Assembly: GCA_902612005.1 (NCBI GenBank)
Contig: CACMCA010000008.1
Location: 1 to 60,743 of the forward strand
Length of the DNA stretch: 60,743 bases
Direction of reading: 5' to 3'
Origin: an uncultured Prochlorococcus sp.
GTDB taxonomy: Bacteria; Cyanobacteriota; Cyanobacteriia; PCC-6307; Cyanobiaceae
Under the pieces are notes generated by a model. The model saw nothing but the letters and a program-made list of their open reading frames with translations, did no database searches and had not been told where the DNA came from. The position numbers and the translations under genes were made by a program. Positions 8,724 to 18,986 of this stretch are shown piece by piece (the first letter of the stretch is position 1; every line of letters begins with the position of its first letter).

Positions 8724-10757
8724 TTAACCAGAAATAAAATTTCCACAGCGTTGTTTGTCTAAAAAATTTATATGCTGTCTTTCTAAGTAATATAATTCCT
8801 GAAATTTAATAGCATCTGAGTTTAAATCCTTAAAAAGATCATCTATCTCTTTGTTATTGTCTGATGAACCTGAAGAGGGATTATCAATCAAGATAGATAT
8901 ACAATTTTCTAAAGTTTTTAATCTTTGAGATCCCCAAGATTCGATCAAATGTCTACATCTTTTTAAAGAATTATATTTCTCAAGAAGTGATAAAGTTCCA
9001 AGCAAATTATCTTTAGGATTACTAAGCAATGTTAAAAACAATTCATTTGGGTTAACAAAATTATTAATTTTGTTTGATAAATCAGGATTATCAAGAGCCA
9101 AATAGTCAGGTAGAAGTGAAATTAAGTTAAGGGCAGAAAACTCTTTTAGAAGAATTTGACTATTTGATTTTTTTAATTCATTTAAATAATTTAAACCCAA
9201 ATTATTTTGTTCAATTTTTGAGATAGTTTCCCATAAATTTTGAATAAATTTTGTATTAAAACCATTAATTTCTCTTCTGAGAAATTCATCGCGAATAAAA
9301 AGCCGAAGATCCGGACAATGCATATAATAAAAAATTATTTCAGATTCATTTTTTTCACGACGAGAAATTTCATTTGGTTGTTCAAATTTTTTTGATCTAC
9401 CATGCCAACGAAATCCCTTAACTTGATTTCTTAAATCTTGTTCAAACTGTATCGCTAATCTTGCTTGTCCCTTACTCAATCGTTCGGAAACTTTTTGTAA
9501 GTAATGTGTTCTGGTTGTTGATTGAGATAATTTACTCAATAATTTTACGAGTAAAGAAATAACACTCTGGAAATTTTCAGACTTAGTTAAATCTTTATCT
9601 TTAAAAATCTGATCAATCTCCCAATCAATCCAAAAGGATGAATTATCAATTAAGTTAAAATAATCTTCTTTAGTATGACTATTCAAAAATTCGTCAGGAT
9701 CTTTAGAATCATTAAGTTGAAGTATCTTAAGATTAATTTGATCGTGGAGAGATAAGCTTTCGACTTCTTTTATTACTCTTTTTGTAGCTAATATTCCCGC
9801 ATTATCAGAATCAAAATTTAATATTATATTTTTATTATCTGTACATCTACATAGTTGGGAGATTTGATACTTATTTAATGCGGTACCTAGGGAAGCTACG
9901 GAATTAGCAATACCTTTTGAATGAAGAGAAATTACATCAAAGTATCCTTCAACAATAATAGCTTTATCTCTTTTTCTTATGTTGCTTGATGCTTTTTCAA
10001 ATGCAAATAACATTTTGCCTTTTTCAAATATCTCTGATTCAGGGGAATTAAGATATTTGGGTTCCTGTCCATCAAGAGATCTTCCACCAAATGCAACTAC
10101 TCTTCCCTGCATATCATGTATTGGAACGATTAATCTATTTCTAAAACGGTCATATATCTTATCAGAGTTATCTTTAGAAATTGCAAGGCCTGAAGCCAAT
10201 ATTTGATTAATAGGAAATTTTTCTACCTTGGATAGATAATTAAATAAATCATTCCAGGAATTTGGAGCAAAACCTAATTCAAAGTCATCAATAATTTTAT
10301 TACTCAAGCTTCTTTGCGATGTTAAATATCTCATAGCTTCAACACCTAGAGAATTATTTAATTGAGACTTAAACCAATTTTTAGTTACTCTTAATATTTT
10401 ATAAAGCTCCTCCTTTCTAGATAATTGTTTTTTGTAAGCTTCTACTTGAGGGCCTTCTAGATTTTCAACATTAATATTATTTTTTTTAGCAAGAGAAAGC
10501 ACAACATCAGAAAAATTTGCACGAGAAAATTCCATTAAAAATTTAATAGAGTTACCGCCAGCACCACAGGAAAAACAATAATAGAATTGTTTAGTTGGTG
10601 ATACTGTCATAGATGGCTTAGTATCATCATGAAAAGGACAAATTCCAACAAATTCTTTGCCTTTTTTCTTAAGAACAATATGTTCCGATATAACGTCAAC
10701 AATATCTGCCTTTTCTTTAACCTCTTGAATAGTTCTTGGGTGTATAGAATGAACCAT
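8724..10757 (-). CDS. dnaG: DNA primase (DnaG)
   Basis: DnaG makes RNA primers at the replication fork. I chose the ATG at 10755-10757 over a TTG 15 bases upstream, giving 677 residues. The N-terminal CHC2 zinc domain has Cys40-x2-His43 and Cys61-x2-Cys64 in CPFHDDTKPS and YYCFSCGAGG. The catalytic core carries FELGFAP, NRLIVPIHDMQGRVVAFGGR, and the TOPRIM motifs AIIVEGYFDVISLHSKG and LNFDSDNAG. The C-terminal third, which binds DnaB helicase, is divergent as usual. The gene converges with the small peptidase-like gene and is divergent from the EamA transporter. Confidence 0.96.
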   Translation of the reverse strand: MVHSIHPRTIQEVKEKADIVDVISEHIVLKKKGKEFVGICPFHDDTKPSMTVSPTKQFYYCFSCGAGGNSIKFLMEFSRANFSDVVLSLAKKNNINVENLEGPQVEAYKKQLSRKEELYKILRVTKNWFKSQLNNSLGVEAMRYLTSQRSLSNKIIDDFELGFAPNSWNDLFNYLSKVEKFPINQILASGLAISKDNSDKIYDRFRNRLIVPIHDMQGRVVAFGGRSLDGQEPKYLNSPESEIFEKGKMLFAFEKASSNIRKRDKAIIVEGYFDVISLHSKGIANSVASLGTALNKYQISQLCRCTDNKNIILNFDSDNAGILATKRVIKEVESLSLHDQINLKILQLNDSKDPDEFLNSHTKEDYFNLIDNSSFWIDWEIDQIFKDKDLTKSENFQSVISLLVKLLSKLSQSTTRTHYLQKVSERLSKGQARLAIQFEQDLRNQVKGFRWHGRSKKFEQPNEISRREKNESEIIFYYMHCPDLRLFIRDEFLRREINGFNTKFIQNLWETISKIEQNNLGLNYLNELKKSNSQILLKEFSALNLISLLPDYLALDNPDLSNKINNFVNPNELFLTLLSNPKDNLLGTLSLLEKYNSLKRCRHLIESWGSQRLKTLENCISILIDNPSSGSSDNNKEIDDLFKDLNSDAIKFQELYYLERQHINFLDKQRCGNFISG

Positions 10758-10851
10758 TGAGATTTTTACCAAAAAATAAGTAAAGATTTATTTGTTATAG
10801 GTCAAAATCAAATAAGAATCTACTTAATTTCACAATAAAACTATTTTTTAA

Positions 10852-11742
10852 ATGATAAATATCACAGAATTAGAAAAGAAATTTAATTCATTTAATAAGT
10901 TTAATTTGGTAATTGCCTCATTCTTCTTTAGTTTGATGACTTTATGCGTAAAAAATATTGATAAAAGAATACCTATTTATGAATTAGTTTTATTCAGATC
11001 ATTATTAAGTTTGATGATTACATTATTCATAATCAAACTAAAAAATATAAACCCTTGGGGCAAAAATAAAAAATTACTTATCTTGAGAGGAGTTTTAGGA
11101 ACTTTAGCTTTAATTTGTATTTTTTATGCGATAAGAAATATGCCTCTTAGTATATCTACTGTCATTCAGTACACATATCCTATTTTTATATCTATATTTG
11201 CTTGCATATTTATAAACGAAAAAATAACTCGGAATATAATTTTTGCTTTAATTATTGGCTGGATTGGAATATTAGTAATATTAAATCCTAATCAGTTATC
11301 AAATATAAACGTTGAAATTGAAAATATTTCTATTTCTGTAGCATTTCTTGGGGCAATCTTCACCGCATTGGCTTACGTTACAGTTAAGAAACTTTCATTT
11401 ACTGAAGATGTTTATGTAATTATTGAATATTTTCCACTTGTTTCTTTTATAGCTTTATTACCAATTGTTTTAATCAACTGGGTTACCCCAAATTGGAATG
11501 AATTAGTTTGGATAATTGGGATTGGCTTGTTCACTCAATTAGGACAGACTTTCTTAACTATAGGATTAAAAAATTTACCTGCTTCTGAAGCTTCAACAAT
11601 AAACTATTTACAAGTTTTATTCGGTTCAATTTGGGGGATTTTGTTTTTTAGTGAAATAATAAACATAAATTTTTTATTAGGTGCAACACTCGTTTTATTA
11701 GGAACTATTATATCTACTACCAAAATAATCAAAAGGACATAG
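10852..11742 (+). CDS. EamA/DMT-superfamily transporter
   Basis: The 296-residue protein has about ten hydrophobic helices in two similar halves, the drug/metabolite transporter layout. Family features include ELVLFRSLLSLMITL in the first half, the conserved ISTVIQYTYPIFISIFACIFINEKIT with an acidic residue at the helix end, and in the second half PASEASTINYLQVLFGSIWGILFFSE. Substrate cannot be told from sequence; relatives export amino acids, nucleosides or other metabolites. It is divergent from dnaG across a 94-base spacer and is followed by a small exported protein and ruvA on the same strand. Confidence 0.9.
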   Translation: MINITELEKKFNSFNKFNLVIASFFFSLMTLCVKNIDKRIPIYELVLFRSLLSLMITLFIIKLKNINPWGKNKKLLILRGVLGTLALICIFYAIRNMPLSISTVIQYTYPIFISIFACIFINEKITRNIIFALIIGWIGILVILNPNQLSNINVEIENISISVAFLGAIFTALAYVTVKKLSFTEDVYVIIEYFPLVSFIALLPIVLINWVTPNWNELVWIIGIGLFTQLGQTFLTIGLKNLPASEASTINYLQVLFGSIWGILFFSEIININFLLGATLVLLGTIISTTKIIKRT

Positions 11743-11766
11743 AATATTAGAAGAGTAAAAAAAAAG

Positions 11767-12123
11767 TTGAAATTTTATTATTTAGCTTTATTATTTTGTT
11801 TATCTCCTATTGTTCAAGTTAAAGCAACAACCCCAAAGTCAGTAACTTGTACAAGAACTGAATATAGAGAAGAGTATATTCCTGGATCGAAATCAAACCC
11901 AGGCTACGTAAATAGTTATGAAGTTGAAGTTGTAATACCTTGTGTAGGCCAAAGTAAAGCTGAAAGGATAGATGATAATGATTTTAGTGAGGGCTCTTTT
12001 ATTGGAGGTATTCTTGGTGCCGGAATAGCACTATCCTCTTCTAGAGGGAAAGACAGATTTTGGGCCGTACCAGCTGGTGGTACTGCAGGAGCACTAATTG
12101 GATGTCAATTGGATGGTGGTTAA
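11767..12123 (+). CDS. Exported glycine-zipper protein, unknown function
   Basis: This 118-residue frame begins at a TTG (11767-11769) with a clear signal peptide (KFYYLALLFCLSPIVQVKA, likely cut near ALA-type site before TTPKS). The mature part has a Cys-containing region (VTCTRTEYREE, VVIPCVGQ) and a C-terminal Gly-rich hydrophobic hairpin (FIGGILGAGIAL ... AGGTAGALIGC) that looks like a glycine zipper of envelope proteins. No ATG suits the signal peptide. Its stop is immediately followed by the TTG start of ruvA, suggesting co-transcription by proximity rather than shared function. Confidence 0.72.
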   Translation: MKFYYLALLFCLSPIVQVKATTPKSVTCTRTEYREEYIPGSKSNPGYVNSYEVEVVIPCVGQSKAERIDDNDFSEGSFIGGILGAGIALSSSRGKDRFWAVPAGGTAGALIGCQLDGG

Positions 12124-12801
12124 TTGATTAGTTGGATAAATGGAGAGTTGGTTGAATCATGGCAAACTAATCAAAAATTTTTTGTTTTAATAAATTGTCA
12201 GGGATTAGGATATGAAATACAAATACTAGAATCCTTTTTTCTCAAATTAAAAACAAATCATATATCTAATAAAAACATCACTCTTTGGATAAAACACATT
12301 AAGAAAGAAGATTCAGATTTATTATTTGGGTTTACATCAAAGGATCAAAAGAACTTCTTTATTGAAATTTTAAGTATTCGAGGTGTTGGATCTCAAATTG
12401 GTATGGGGATATTAAATAAATTTTCTATTAGTGAAGTTCTCAATGCAATAAAAACACAAAACAAAAAATTAATTTGTTCCGTACCTGGTATAGGAATAAA
12501 AATGAGCGATAGATTAATTTTAGAATTAAAAACTAAATTTAAAGTTGAAATACAAGTTGAAGAAGAAAAACGCCAAGATGAATTTAAGATTAAGAATCTT
12601 GAAATCAATAAAATGATCGATGACCTGCAGTTAACCCTTCAATCATTAAATTACAAAACTAAAGAAATAAATACAATTTTGCCAATTCTTATTAAGGAAG
12701 TAGATCTCCTTGCTAAAAAAGAAAACAATTTATCATTTGAAAATTTATTGATATTAGCAATGAATCATCTAGATCAGGATAGTAGTAATTTAGCTAGATG
12801 A
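12124..12801 (+). CDS. ruvA: RuvA, Holliday-junction-binding protein
   Basis: RuvA tetramers bind Holliday junctions and recruit the RuvB motor for branch migration. The 225-aa product starts at a TTG directly after the preceding stop. It begins ISWINGELVESWQ (the OB domain), has FFIEILSIRGVGSQIGMGILNKF and ICSVPGIGIKMSDRLILELK, the two helix-hairpin-helix motifs of domain II, and ends with the RuvB-contacting domain III (LQSLNYKTKEINTIL). RuvB and RuvC are not in the window. The neighbours rpsO and PAM68-like gene follow on the same strand. Confidence 0.95.
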   Translation: MISWINGELVESWQTNQKFFVLINCQGLGYEIQILESFFLKLKTNHISNKNITLWIKHIKKEDSDLLFGFTSKDQKNFFIEILSIRGVGSQIGMGILNKFSISEVLNAIKTQNKKLICSVPGIGIKMSDRLILELKTKFKVEIQVEEEKRQDEFKIKNLEINKMIDDLQLTLQSLNYKTKEINTILPILIKEVDLLAKKENNLSFENLLILAMNHLDQDSSNLAR

Positions 12802-12834
12802 CGTAGTATCATAGAATTATAGAAAATAAATTTT

Positions 12835-13104
12835 ATGACATTAGATACAGCTGAAAAACAGAAGCTGATTGAAACTTATCAAGTTCATCAAACTGATACA
12901 GGTTCAGTAGAAGTTCAGGTAGCAATGCTTTCTAAAAGAATATCGAAATTAAGTGACCACCTACAAGGAAACATTCATGATTTCGCTTCAAGGCAAGGGT
13001 TATTAAAAATGATTGGCAAAAGGAAAAGATTACTATCTTACATAAAAGACAACAACGTTCAGAAATATCAAGAACTAATTAAGAAAATTGGAATCAGAGG
13101 ATGA
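12835..13104 (+). CDS. rpsO: Ribosomal protein S15
   Basis: S15 binds the central domain of 16S rRNA and nucleates 30S platform assembly. The 89-residue length is exact for the family. Visible motifs are [54 protein letters not shown] and the end [12 protein letters not shown]. It starts with ATG 33 bases after ruvA and is followed nine bases later by the PAM68-like gene on the same strand. Confidence 0.98.
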   Translation: MTLDTAEKQKLIETYQVHQTDTGSVEVQVAMLSKRISKLSDHLQGNIHDFASRQGLLKMIGKRKRLLSYIKDNNVQKYQELIKKIGIRG

Positions 13105-13113
13105 TTTCAATTA

Positions 13114-13563
13114 ATGAAAAAAAAACAATCTAAAAAAAGGAAACAAAATAAAAAGAAAAATAATTATTTGGAAAAAACTGCCTTTGCTAATCTAGAAAAA
13201 ACATCCAATACTTTGGCTACCTCAAAGCAATCATCAAGTGGGATCCCTAAATATGTTGCAGATAGAATGGCAAGAAGAATATTTTTTACAGCAGGAATAC
13301 CGACAATATTAGGAATGTCTGTGTTTGTTGTTAGCTACATTATTGTTACAAGAAATATTGCTGAAATACCTCCCTCCTCAACAATTGCAATTTCAGCTTT
13401 GTTCTTTTTGTTAGGTCTTGCAGGATTGAGTTTTGGGATATTATCAGCTAGTTGGGATAAAGAGCCTGGATCTTTTTTTGGAATTGAAAACATTCCAATG
13501 AACATACAACGTGCAAAAGCAGCCTTTAAACCAGCAACTCAAAATTTTGAGGACAAAACTTAA
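13114..13563 (+). CDS. PAM68-like photosystem II assembly protein (DUF3464)
   Basis: The 149-residue product has a very basic N-terminus (Lys-rich, 1-20), a variable linker, then GIPKYVADRMARRIFFTAGIPT and two membrane helices (about 66-86 and 92-112), ending GSFFGIENIPMNIQRAKAAF. This matches the PAM68/DUF3464 family. In plants and in Synechocystis (Sll0933), members act at the thylakoid membrane in early photosystem II assembly, including insertion of CP47. It directly follows rpsO and converges with dnaE, leaving a one-base gap. Assignment rests on recalled motifs and topology. Confidence 0.88.
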   Translation: MKKKQSKKRKQNKKKNNYLEKTAFANLEKTSNTLATSKQSSSGIPKYVADRMARRIFFTAGIPTILGMSVFVVSYIIVTRNIAEIPPSSTIAISALFFLLGLAGLSFGILSASWDKEPGSFFGIENIPMNIQRAKAAFKPATQNFEDKT

Positions 13564-13564
13564 T

Positions 13565-16500
13565 CTACGAAACTAAAGATTTCAAATTAACTTGGAATGA
13601 TTTATCTTCTAATAATTTGCATGCGCCTTGAATATCTCCAATACAGAATTGTTCACCAAATTTAACGTAGGTAACGCTTTTTTTATTTCTTACTGCAGCT
13701 AAAACTGGGATCTTGATTCCACATCTATTTTTATCTGGTTTAAATTTAATTAAACAGTCTCTCAAAGTATTTTGCACTCTTACATCTGAAGCTTGAGAAC
13801 TTTCAAGATTAATAATAAGCAATTTAAGGTTATCTATTTCTCTACAATCATCAATTATTAATTGAGTCTTATCGCTTTTTTTATCAATTGTTCCCCACAC
13901 TAATAATCTAGTATCAGTCAAAAGAAATTCAGATAATCTGACATAGGTTTTTGGAAAAACTATTGCTTCGCAACTTCCAGAAAGATCTTCTAGCTGAACT
14001 ATTGCCATCCTATCTCCTTTTCTCGTTGTGATTTGCTTCAAATCAGGGATCATTCCAACTAAAGAGACTTTGGTTCTATCTTTTGTTTCTTCTAACTGCG
14101 AAATGCTAATAGGTGATATAAGTTTTGCTGGTTTAGTTAAATGCTTTAGAGGATGATCAGATAAATAAAAGCCTAATAGCTGCTTTTCTAACTTTAACTT
14201 CTCAATAAGTGAATAGTCATCAACCTTAGCTAATTGTGAATCTGAAAAAGCAACATTAGAAAATTCTTCTTTAGAGTCAAATAGATTTCCTTGACCTGAT
14301 AATCTATCACGATTTCTTGAAGAAGCCCACTCAATAACATGTTCGAGATCTGACAATAACTGAGCTCTATTATTATCCTTTGAAAACTCATCAAGTGCTC
14401 CACAATGAATTAGAGATTCGAGACTTCTTTTGTTAAGAACATTAGAAGGTAAACGGTTGCACAAATCGGATAATGACTTAAAGATTCCGAAACTATTTCG
14501 GTTTTCAATTATATTTCTTATTGCAGAATCTCCTAAATTCTTAATTGCAGATAGCCCGAATAAAATCTGATTATTCTTAATAGTGAAATCAACTCCAGAA
14601 AAATTAATGCTTGGTGAAATAACTTCTATTCCCATGGAATAACAATTAGAAATATATCTTTGCATCTTATCGCTAGAACCAGAATTTACTGTTAAGAGGG
14701 CTGCCATATATGCAACAGGAAAATGGGCTTTTAAAAATGCAGTTTGATAAGTTACAGCACCATAAGCAGTAGAGTGACTTTTGTTAAAACAATATTCTGC
14801 GAATAAAACCATTTGATCAAAAAGATCATTTGCTAATTTTTCATTTACACCTTTCTTCATAGAACCGTCTACAAAAATATTCCTATGCTTTACCATCTCA
14901 GATACTTTCTTTTTCCCCATTGCTCTTCTAAGTAAATCAGCATCCCCTAAAGAATAACCTGCTAGGTCTTGAGCAATTTTCATAATTTGTTCTTGATAAA
15001 CCATAATTCCATAGGTTTCAGTAAGAATTGACTCAATAAAAGGATGAGGGAAATCAACCTTTTCGCTCCCATTTTTTCGATTTATGAATTTAGGTATAAG
15101 GCCTGCATCAAGAGGTCCAGGTCTATAAAGAGCCAGTATGGATGAAATATCCTCTAGAGAGTTAGGTTTGAAATCCTTAACAACCTGTTTCATACCGGAA
15201 GATTCAAGTTGAAAAATGCCCTCAAGATCTCCTCTCCCAATAAGCTCAAAGGTTTTATCATCATTTTGAGGTAACTCATCAATATTTATTTTCTTTCCAG
15301 TAGATTGACTAATGAGAGAAACTGTCTTTTCAATCATCGTTAGATTCTTAAGACCCAAGAAATCCATTTTCAATAATCCTAATGATTCGATATCATCCAT
15401 AGAATATTGGGTTATTATTTGTCCTTCATTATTCCTTTGAAGAGGTACAATTTCGTCAAGAGGATCTGAGGCGATAACAACTCCAGCAGCATGAACTCCA
15501 TAAGTTTTGTTAGTTCCTTCAATTCTCAAAGCCAAATCAACCCATTTTTTCACCCTATTATCATTAACATATTTATCTCTAAACTCTTGACTAGGAGAAT
15601 TCTTATCGATCATTTCATTAAGTTTATAAGGTTTCCCTCTTACAACCGGTATTAACTTAGCCAATTTGTCCGCCTCTCCATATGGTATATCAAGAACCCT
15701 TGCAACATCTTTTAAAACCGCCTTAGAGGTCATTTTATTGAAAGTAATTATTTGAGCAACTTTATCCTCTCCATAACGATTAGTAACATAATCAATAACT
15801 TCATTTCTTCTATCAATACAAAAGTCAGTGTCAATATCAGGCATAGACTTTCTTGCTGGATTTAAAAATCTCTCAAACAACAATCCATGCTCAACAGGAT
15901 CTATATTTGTAATTTGAAGGGCATAAGCTACTAGTGAGCCTGCTGCAGAACCTCTACCTGGACCTACTGGGATAGAGTTATCTCTCGCAAATTTGATATA
16001 ATCCCAAACAACTAAAAAATAGTCTGGGAATCCCATATCTCTAATAATTTTCAATTCGGAAGATAGTCTTTTTTTATAGTTCTCATCAACTTCTGTAAGA
16101 TCATTTTTTTTAAGTCTTTTTAAAAGACCCTTGTTAGATAATTGTGTAAGGTAAGAAAATGAATCTGTATCTTCGTTAAGAGGAAATTTTGGCATTCTAT
16201 AGTTACCGAACAAATCGAATACTTCAACTTTTTGAGAAATTTCTACTGTATTGTTCACTGCCTCAATAATTGATTCATCATCAATATGATCTTTAAAAAG
16301 TTCAAGCATTTCTTTTTCACTTTTAATATATTCTGTACCGGTATATCTCAATCTTTTTTCATCACTTATTAGTTTTCCTGTTAATACACAAAGCAAGGCG
16401 TCATGAGCTTCAACATCCATACTTGATAAGTAGTGGGCGTCGTTGGTAGCGATGACTTTTATTTGGTGCTTCTTACCAATTTTTATTAATTCAATGTTTA

Positions 16501-17062
16501 CAATTCTATCCTCAATAGAGCCGTGATCTTGTATTTCTAGATAAAAGTCATCTGCAAATAATTTTTTATACCAAAGAGCTATATCCTCGGCCACGTCTAA
16601 TCTACCTTTTAAGATGGCCTGAGGTATTTCTCCACCAAGGCAAGCTGTAGAAACTATAAGACCATCACTGTATTTACTTAAAAGAGATTTATCAATACAT
16701 GGTCTAGAAAAAATGCCTCGACCTCGCATCCCATTTAGGTGACTAATTGTTGTCAACTTCACTAGATTCTTATAACCAGTATAATTTTTTGCTAAAACCA
16801 CCAAATGATATCTTTTTTCTTTTTTTGGTTGAGGATCGTCAATAGAACCATTAATCACATACATTTCATTACCAATAATTGGTTTTATACCTTTCTCTTT
16901 ACACTTCTTGACCAAATCAAGAACTCCATACATAACTCCATGATCAGTAAGAGCTATCGAATCCATTCCAAGATCATAAGCTCTATCTACTATTTTTGAA
17001 ATTTGACTGGCACCATCAAGTAAGCTGTAGTCACTATGATTATGAAGCGGAACGAAAGCCAT
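13565..17062 (-). CDS. dnaE: DNA polymerase III alpha subunit (DnaE)
   Basis: This is the replicative polymerase catalytic subunit. I chose the ATG at 17060-17062 over a TTG two codons upstream, giving 1165 residues. The N-terminal PHP domain starts AFVPLHNHSDYSLLDGASQ. The polymerase core shows GPGRGSAAGSLVAYAL, the catalytic MPDIDTDFCIDRR, KTYGVHAAGVVIA and LYRPGPLDAGLI. The C-terminal part has tandem helix-hairpin-helix, the QLLGFYLSDHPL beta-clamp region and an OB fold. Unlike the DnaE of many other cyanobacteria, I see no split intein junction; the frame is continuous to its normal C-terminus. Confidence 0.97.
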   Translation of the reverse strand: MAFVPLHNHSDYSLLDGASQISKIVDRAYDLGMDSIALTDHGVMYGVLDLVKKCKEKGIKPIIGNEMYVINGSIDDPQPKKEKRYHLVVLAKNYTGYKNLVKLTTISHLNGMRGRGIFSRPCIDKSLLSKYSDGLIVSTACLGGEIPQAILKGRLDVAEDIALWYKKLFADDFYLEIQDHGSIEDRIVNIELIKIGKKHQIKVIATNDAHYLSSMDVEAHDALLCVLTGKLISDEKRLRYTGTEYIKSEKEMLELFKDHIDDESIIEAVNNTVEISQKVEVFDLFGNYRMPKFPLNEDTDSFSYLTQLSNKGLLKRLKKNDLTEVDENYKKRLSSELKIIRDMGFPDYFLVVWDYIKFARDNSIPVGPGRGSAAGSLVAYALQITNIDPVEHGLLFERFLNPARKSMPDIDTDFCIDRRNEVIDYVTNRYGEDKVAQIITFNKMTSKAVLKDVARVLDIPYGEADKLAKLIPVVRGKPYKLNEMIDKNSPSQEFRDKYVNDNRVKKWVDLALRIEGTNKTYGVHAAGVVIASDPLDEIVPLQRNNEGQIITQYSMDDIESLGLLKMDFLGLKNLTMIEKTVSLISQSTGKKINIDELPQNDDKTFELIGRGDLEGIFQLESSGMKQVVKDFKPNSLEDISSILALYRPGPLDAGLIPKFINRKNGSEKVDFPHPFIESILTETYGIMVYQEQIMKIAQDLAGYSLGDADLLRRAMGKKKVSEMVKHRNIFVDGSMKKGVNEKLANDLFDQMVLFAEYCFNKSHSTAYGAVTYQTAFLKAHFPVAYMAALLTVNSGSSDKMQRYISNCYSMGIEVISPSINFSGVDFTIKNNQILFGLSAIKNLGDSAIRNIIENRNSFGIFKSLSDLCNRLPSNVLNKRSLESLIHCGALDEFSKDNNRAQLLSDLEHVIEWASSRNRDRLSGQGNLFDSKEEFSNVAFSDSQLAKVDDYSLIEKLKLEKQLLGFYLSDHPLKHLTKPAKLISPISISQLEETKDRTKVSLVGMIPDLKQITTRKGDRMAIVQLEDLSGSCEAIVFPKTYVRLSEFLLTDTRLLVWGTIDKKSDKTQLIIDDCREIDNLKLLIINLESSQASDVRVQNTLRDCLIKFKPDKNRCGIKIPVLAAVRNKKSVTYVKFGEQFCIGDIQGACKLLEDKSFQVNLKSLVS

Positions 17063-17146
17063 ATTCAAATAATTTATATATATAAGATAGAGAAAATTTC
17101 TAAAAGATCTATACTTTGTGATTACAAATTAATTATTAATACAAAT

Positions 17147-18595
17147 TTAAAATAAAGGTCTGTTCTTAATTACCTGAGCATCAATCTCAAAGATATTTGC
17201 GGCATTCAATATTCTATCTTCTTCTAATACATTGCCTATTAATTGCATTCCAATAGGTAATCCTTTAGTATCAAAACCACAAGGAATACTAATGGCTGGG
17301 AGTCCAGCTAAATTAGCAGGAACAGTTAATAGATCTGACAAATACATTGAAAGTGGATCATTGACAAAATCTCCCTTCAAAAAAGCAGTGGTTGGGCAAG
17401 TTGGAGTTAATAAAACATCTACTTTCTTAAAAGCCTTATCAAAATCTTTTCTTATAAGTGTTCTAACTTTTTGTGCCTTCTTGTAATAGGCATCACTGTA
17501 TCCAGCTGACAAAGCATAAGTACCTATCAAAATTCTTCTCTGTACCTCATCTCCAAAACCTTCAGCTCTACTTTTTGAAGTCATATCAATTAGATTTGAA
17601 CCTTCATTCGATCTGTAGCCATATTTAACTCCATCATATCTGGCTAAATTTGCGGAGGCTTCAGATGGTGCAATGACATAATAAGTCGCAATTCCATCGT
17701 TAAATCTAGGACATTCAACTTCGATAATTTCAGCCCCTAAAGATTGGAATCTATCAACTCCAGAAAGAACAGATTCCTTAACTTCTGGATTAAGCCCTCG
17801 GTGTTCAAAACATTCTTTGATAATTCCAATTTTTAAACCCTTGATAGATTTATTTAAATCAGTCAAATAATTTGGTACTGGCATATCAAGACATGTTGAG
17901 TCAAAGGGGTCTTTACCAGATATTGAATAAAGAATTTCAGCTGCATCTGAGACAGTATTTGTAATTGGGCCAATTTGATCAAGAGAGCTAGCAAATGCTA
18001 CAAGTCCCCATCTACTAACTCTGCCATAAGTAGGTTTAAGACCTACGACGCCACAAAAAGAAGCTGGTTGTCTTATTGATCCTCCTGTATCAGAACCTAT
18101 AGCCGCTGCACAAAATCCAGCGGCAACTGAAGCAGCACTGCCGCCTGAACTGCCTCCAGGCACTCTATTAATATCCCAAGGATTTGAAGTGACTCCAAAT
18201 ACAGAAGTTTCTGTTGAACTACCCATTGCGAATTCGTCTAAATTTGTTTTTCCTAAACAAATTCCACCTGAAGACCATAATTTACTCGAAGCGGTGGATT
18301 CATAAGGGGCAACAAAGCTTTTGAGCATTTTACTTGCACAAGTTGTTGCAACTCCTTTGGTGCAAATATTATCCTTTATTGCTATTGGCATCCCCGCGAG
18401 TGGAGGCAGTTTTTCTTTACTTTTAATTAATTTATCAATGTTCTCTGCTTGCGCTATAGCATTATCTTTTGTAGTACAAATATATGAGTTAATTTCAGGA
18501 TCTTTATGATCGATTTTGGCGAAGATATCATTAACTAATTCCTTAACAGAAGCATTATTGCTGATAATTTCTTTTCTTAAAGAATTAAAATCCAT
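17147..18595 (-). CDS. gatA: Aspartyl/glutamyl-tRNA amidotransferase subunit A
   Basis: GatA releases ammonia from glutamine for the GatCAB complex, which converts misacylated Glu-tRNA(Gln) or Asp-tRNA(Asn). The 482-residue product shows the amidase-signature triad: Lys74 in [10 protein letters not shown], Ser149 in the Gly/Ser-rich [14 protein letters not shown] loop and Ser173 in [11 protein letters not shown]. These correspond to Lys79, Ser154 and Ser178 of the S. aureus enzyme. GatB and GatC are not in the window. It lies between dnaE and a DUF1816 gene, all leftward. Confidence 0.97.
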   Translation of the reverse strand: MDFNSLRKEIISNNASVKELVNDIFAKIDHKDPEINSYICTTKDNAIAQAENIDKLIKSKEKLPPLAGMPIAIKDNICTKGVATTCASKMLKSFVAPYESTASSKLWSSGGICLGKTNLDEFAMGSSTETSVFGVTSNPWDINRVPGGSSGGSAASVAAGFCAAAIGSDTGGSIRQPASFCGVVGLKPTYGRVSRWGLVAFASSLDQIGPITNTVSDAAEILYSISGKDPFDSTCLDMPVPNYLTDLNKSIKGLKIGIIKECFEHRGLNPEVKESVLSGVDRFQSLGAEIIEVECPRFNDGIATYYVIAPSEASANLARYDGVKYGYRSNEGSNLIDMTSKSRAEGFGDEVQRRILIGTYALSAGYSDAYYKKAQKVRTLIRKDFDKAFKKVDVLLTPTCPTTAFLKGDFVNDPLSMYLSDLLTVPANLAGLPAISIPCGFDTKGLPIGMQLIGNVLEEDRILNAANIFEIDAQVIKNRPLF

Positions 18596-18625
18596 TTCTT
18601 AATTTATTTTTAAAAATTAAATTTC

Positions 18626-18841
18626 TCAAACAGTTAATGGTTCTTCTTTTTTGCAACGTACTAGACTGTGTTTAATATTTTTAGAACCTTCATCTGAAAG
18701 ATCTTTAATAAAGGAAGACATATTTTCTTTTAAATTACGTTTAGTAATAAATGGGCCGAACCAGTAGGTAGTACTAGGTTGATCTGTCTCAATTTTAGCC
18801 CACCAGGCTAAACCGAGTTTGTTTCCAAGGTTTCTAATCAA
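18626..18841 (-). CDS. DUF1816 small protein
   Basis: The 71-residue product contains WWAKIETDQPSTTYWFGPFITKRNLKENMSSFIKDLSDEG, which matches the cyanobacterial DUF1816 pattern (aromatic W-W-x-K, Y-x-F-G-P-F, then an acidic helix). DUF1816 is distantly likened to small phycobilisome-linker folds, but Prochlorococcus lacks normal phycobilisomes, so the role is unknown. It lies 30 bases upstream of gatA on the same strand. Confidence 0.82.
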   Translation of the reverse strand: MIRNLGNKLGLAWWAKIETDQPSTTYWFGPFITKRNLKENMSSFIKDLSDEGSKNIKHSLVRCKKEEPLTV

Positions 18842-18986
18842 TTTTTTTGGCCTGTTAGACCTTCATTCTTGTTAAATTCTATACAATTTTATAGTTAAAA
18901 TTCAATAAATTTTTATTAATCATATTAATGTATTGAAACAACAACATATTAGTGGACATTAAAAACAGTGATTAGTAACAATTAAA

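Noticed and set aside
13565..17062. Split or inserted intein in dnaE
   Set aside because: The frame is continuous from the PHP domain to the C-terminal domain with no extra Hint-domain block and no early end at the split site.
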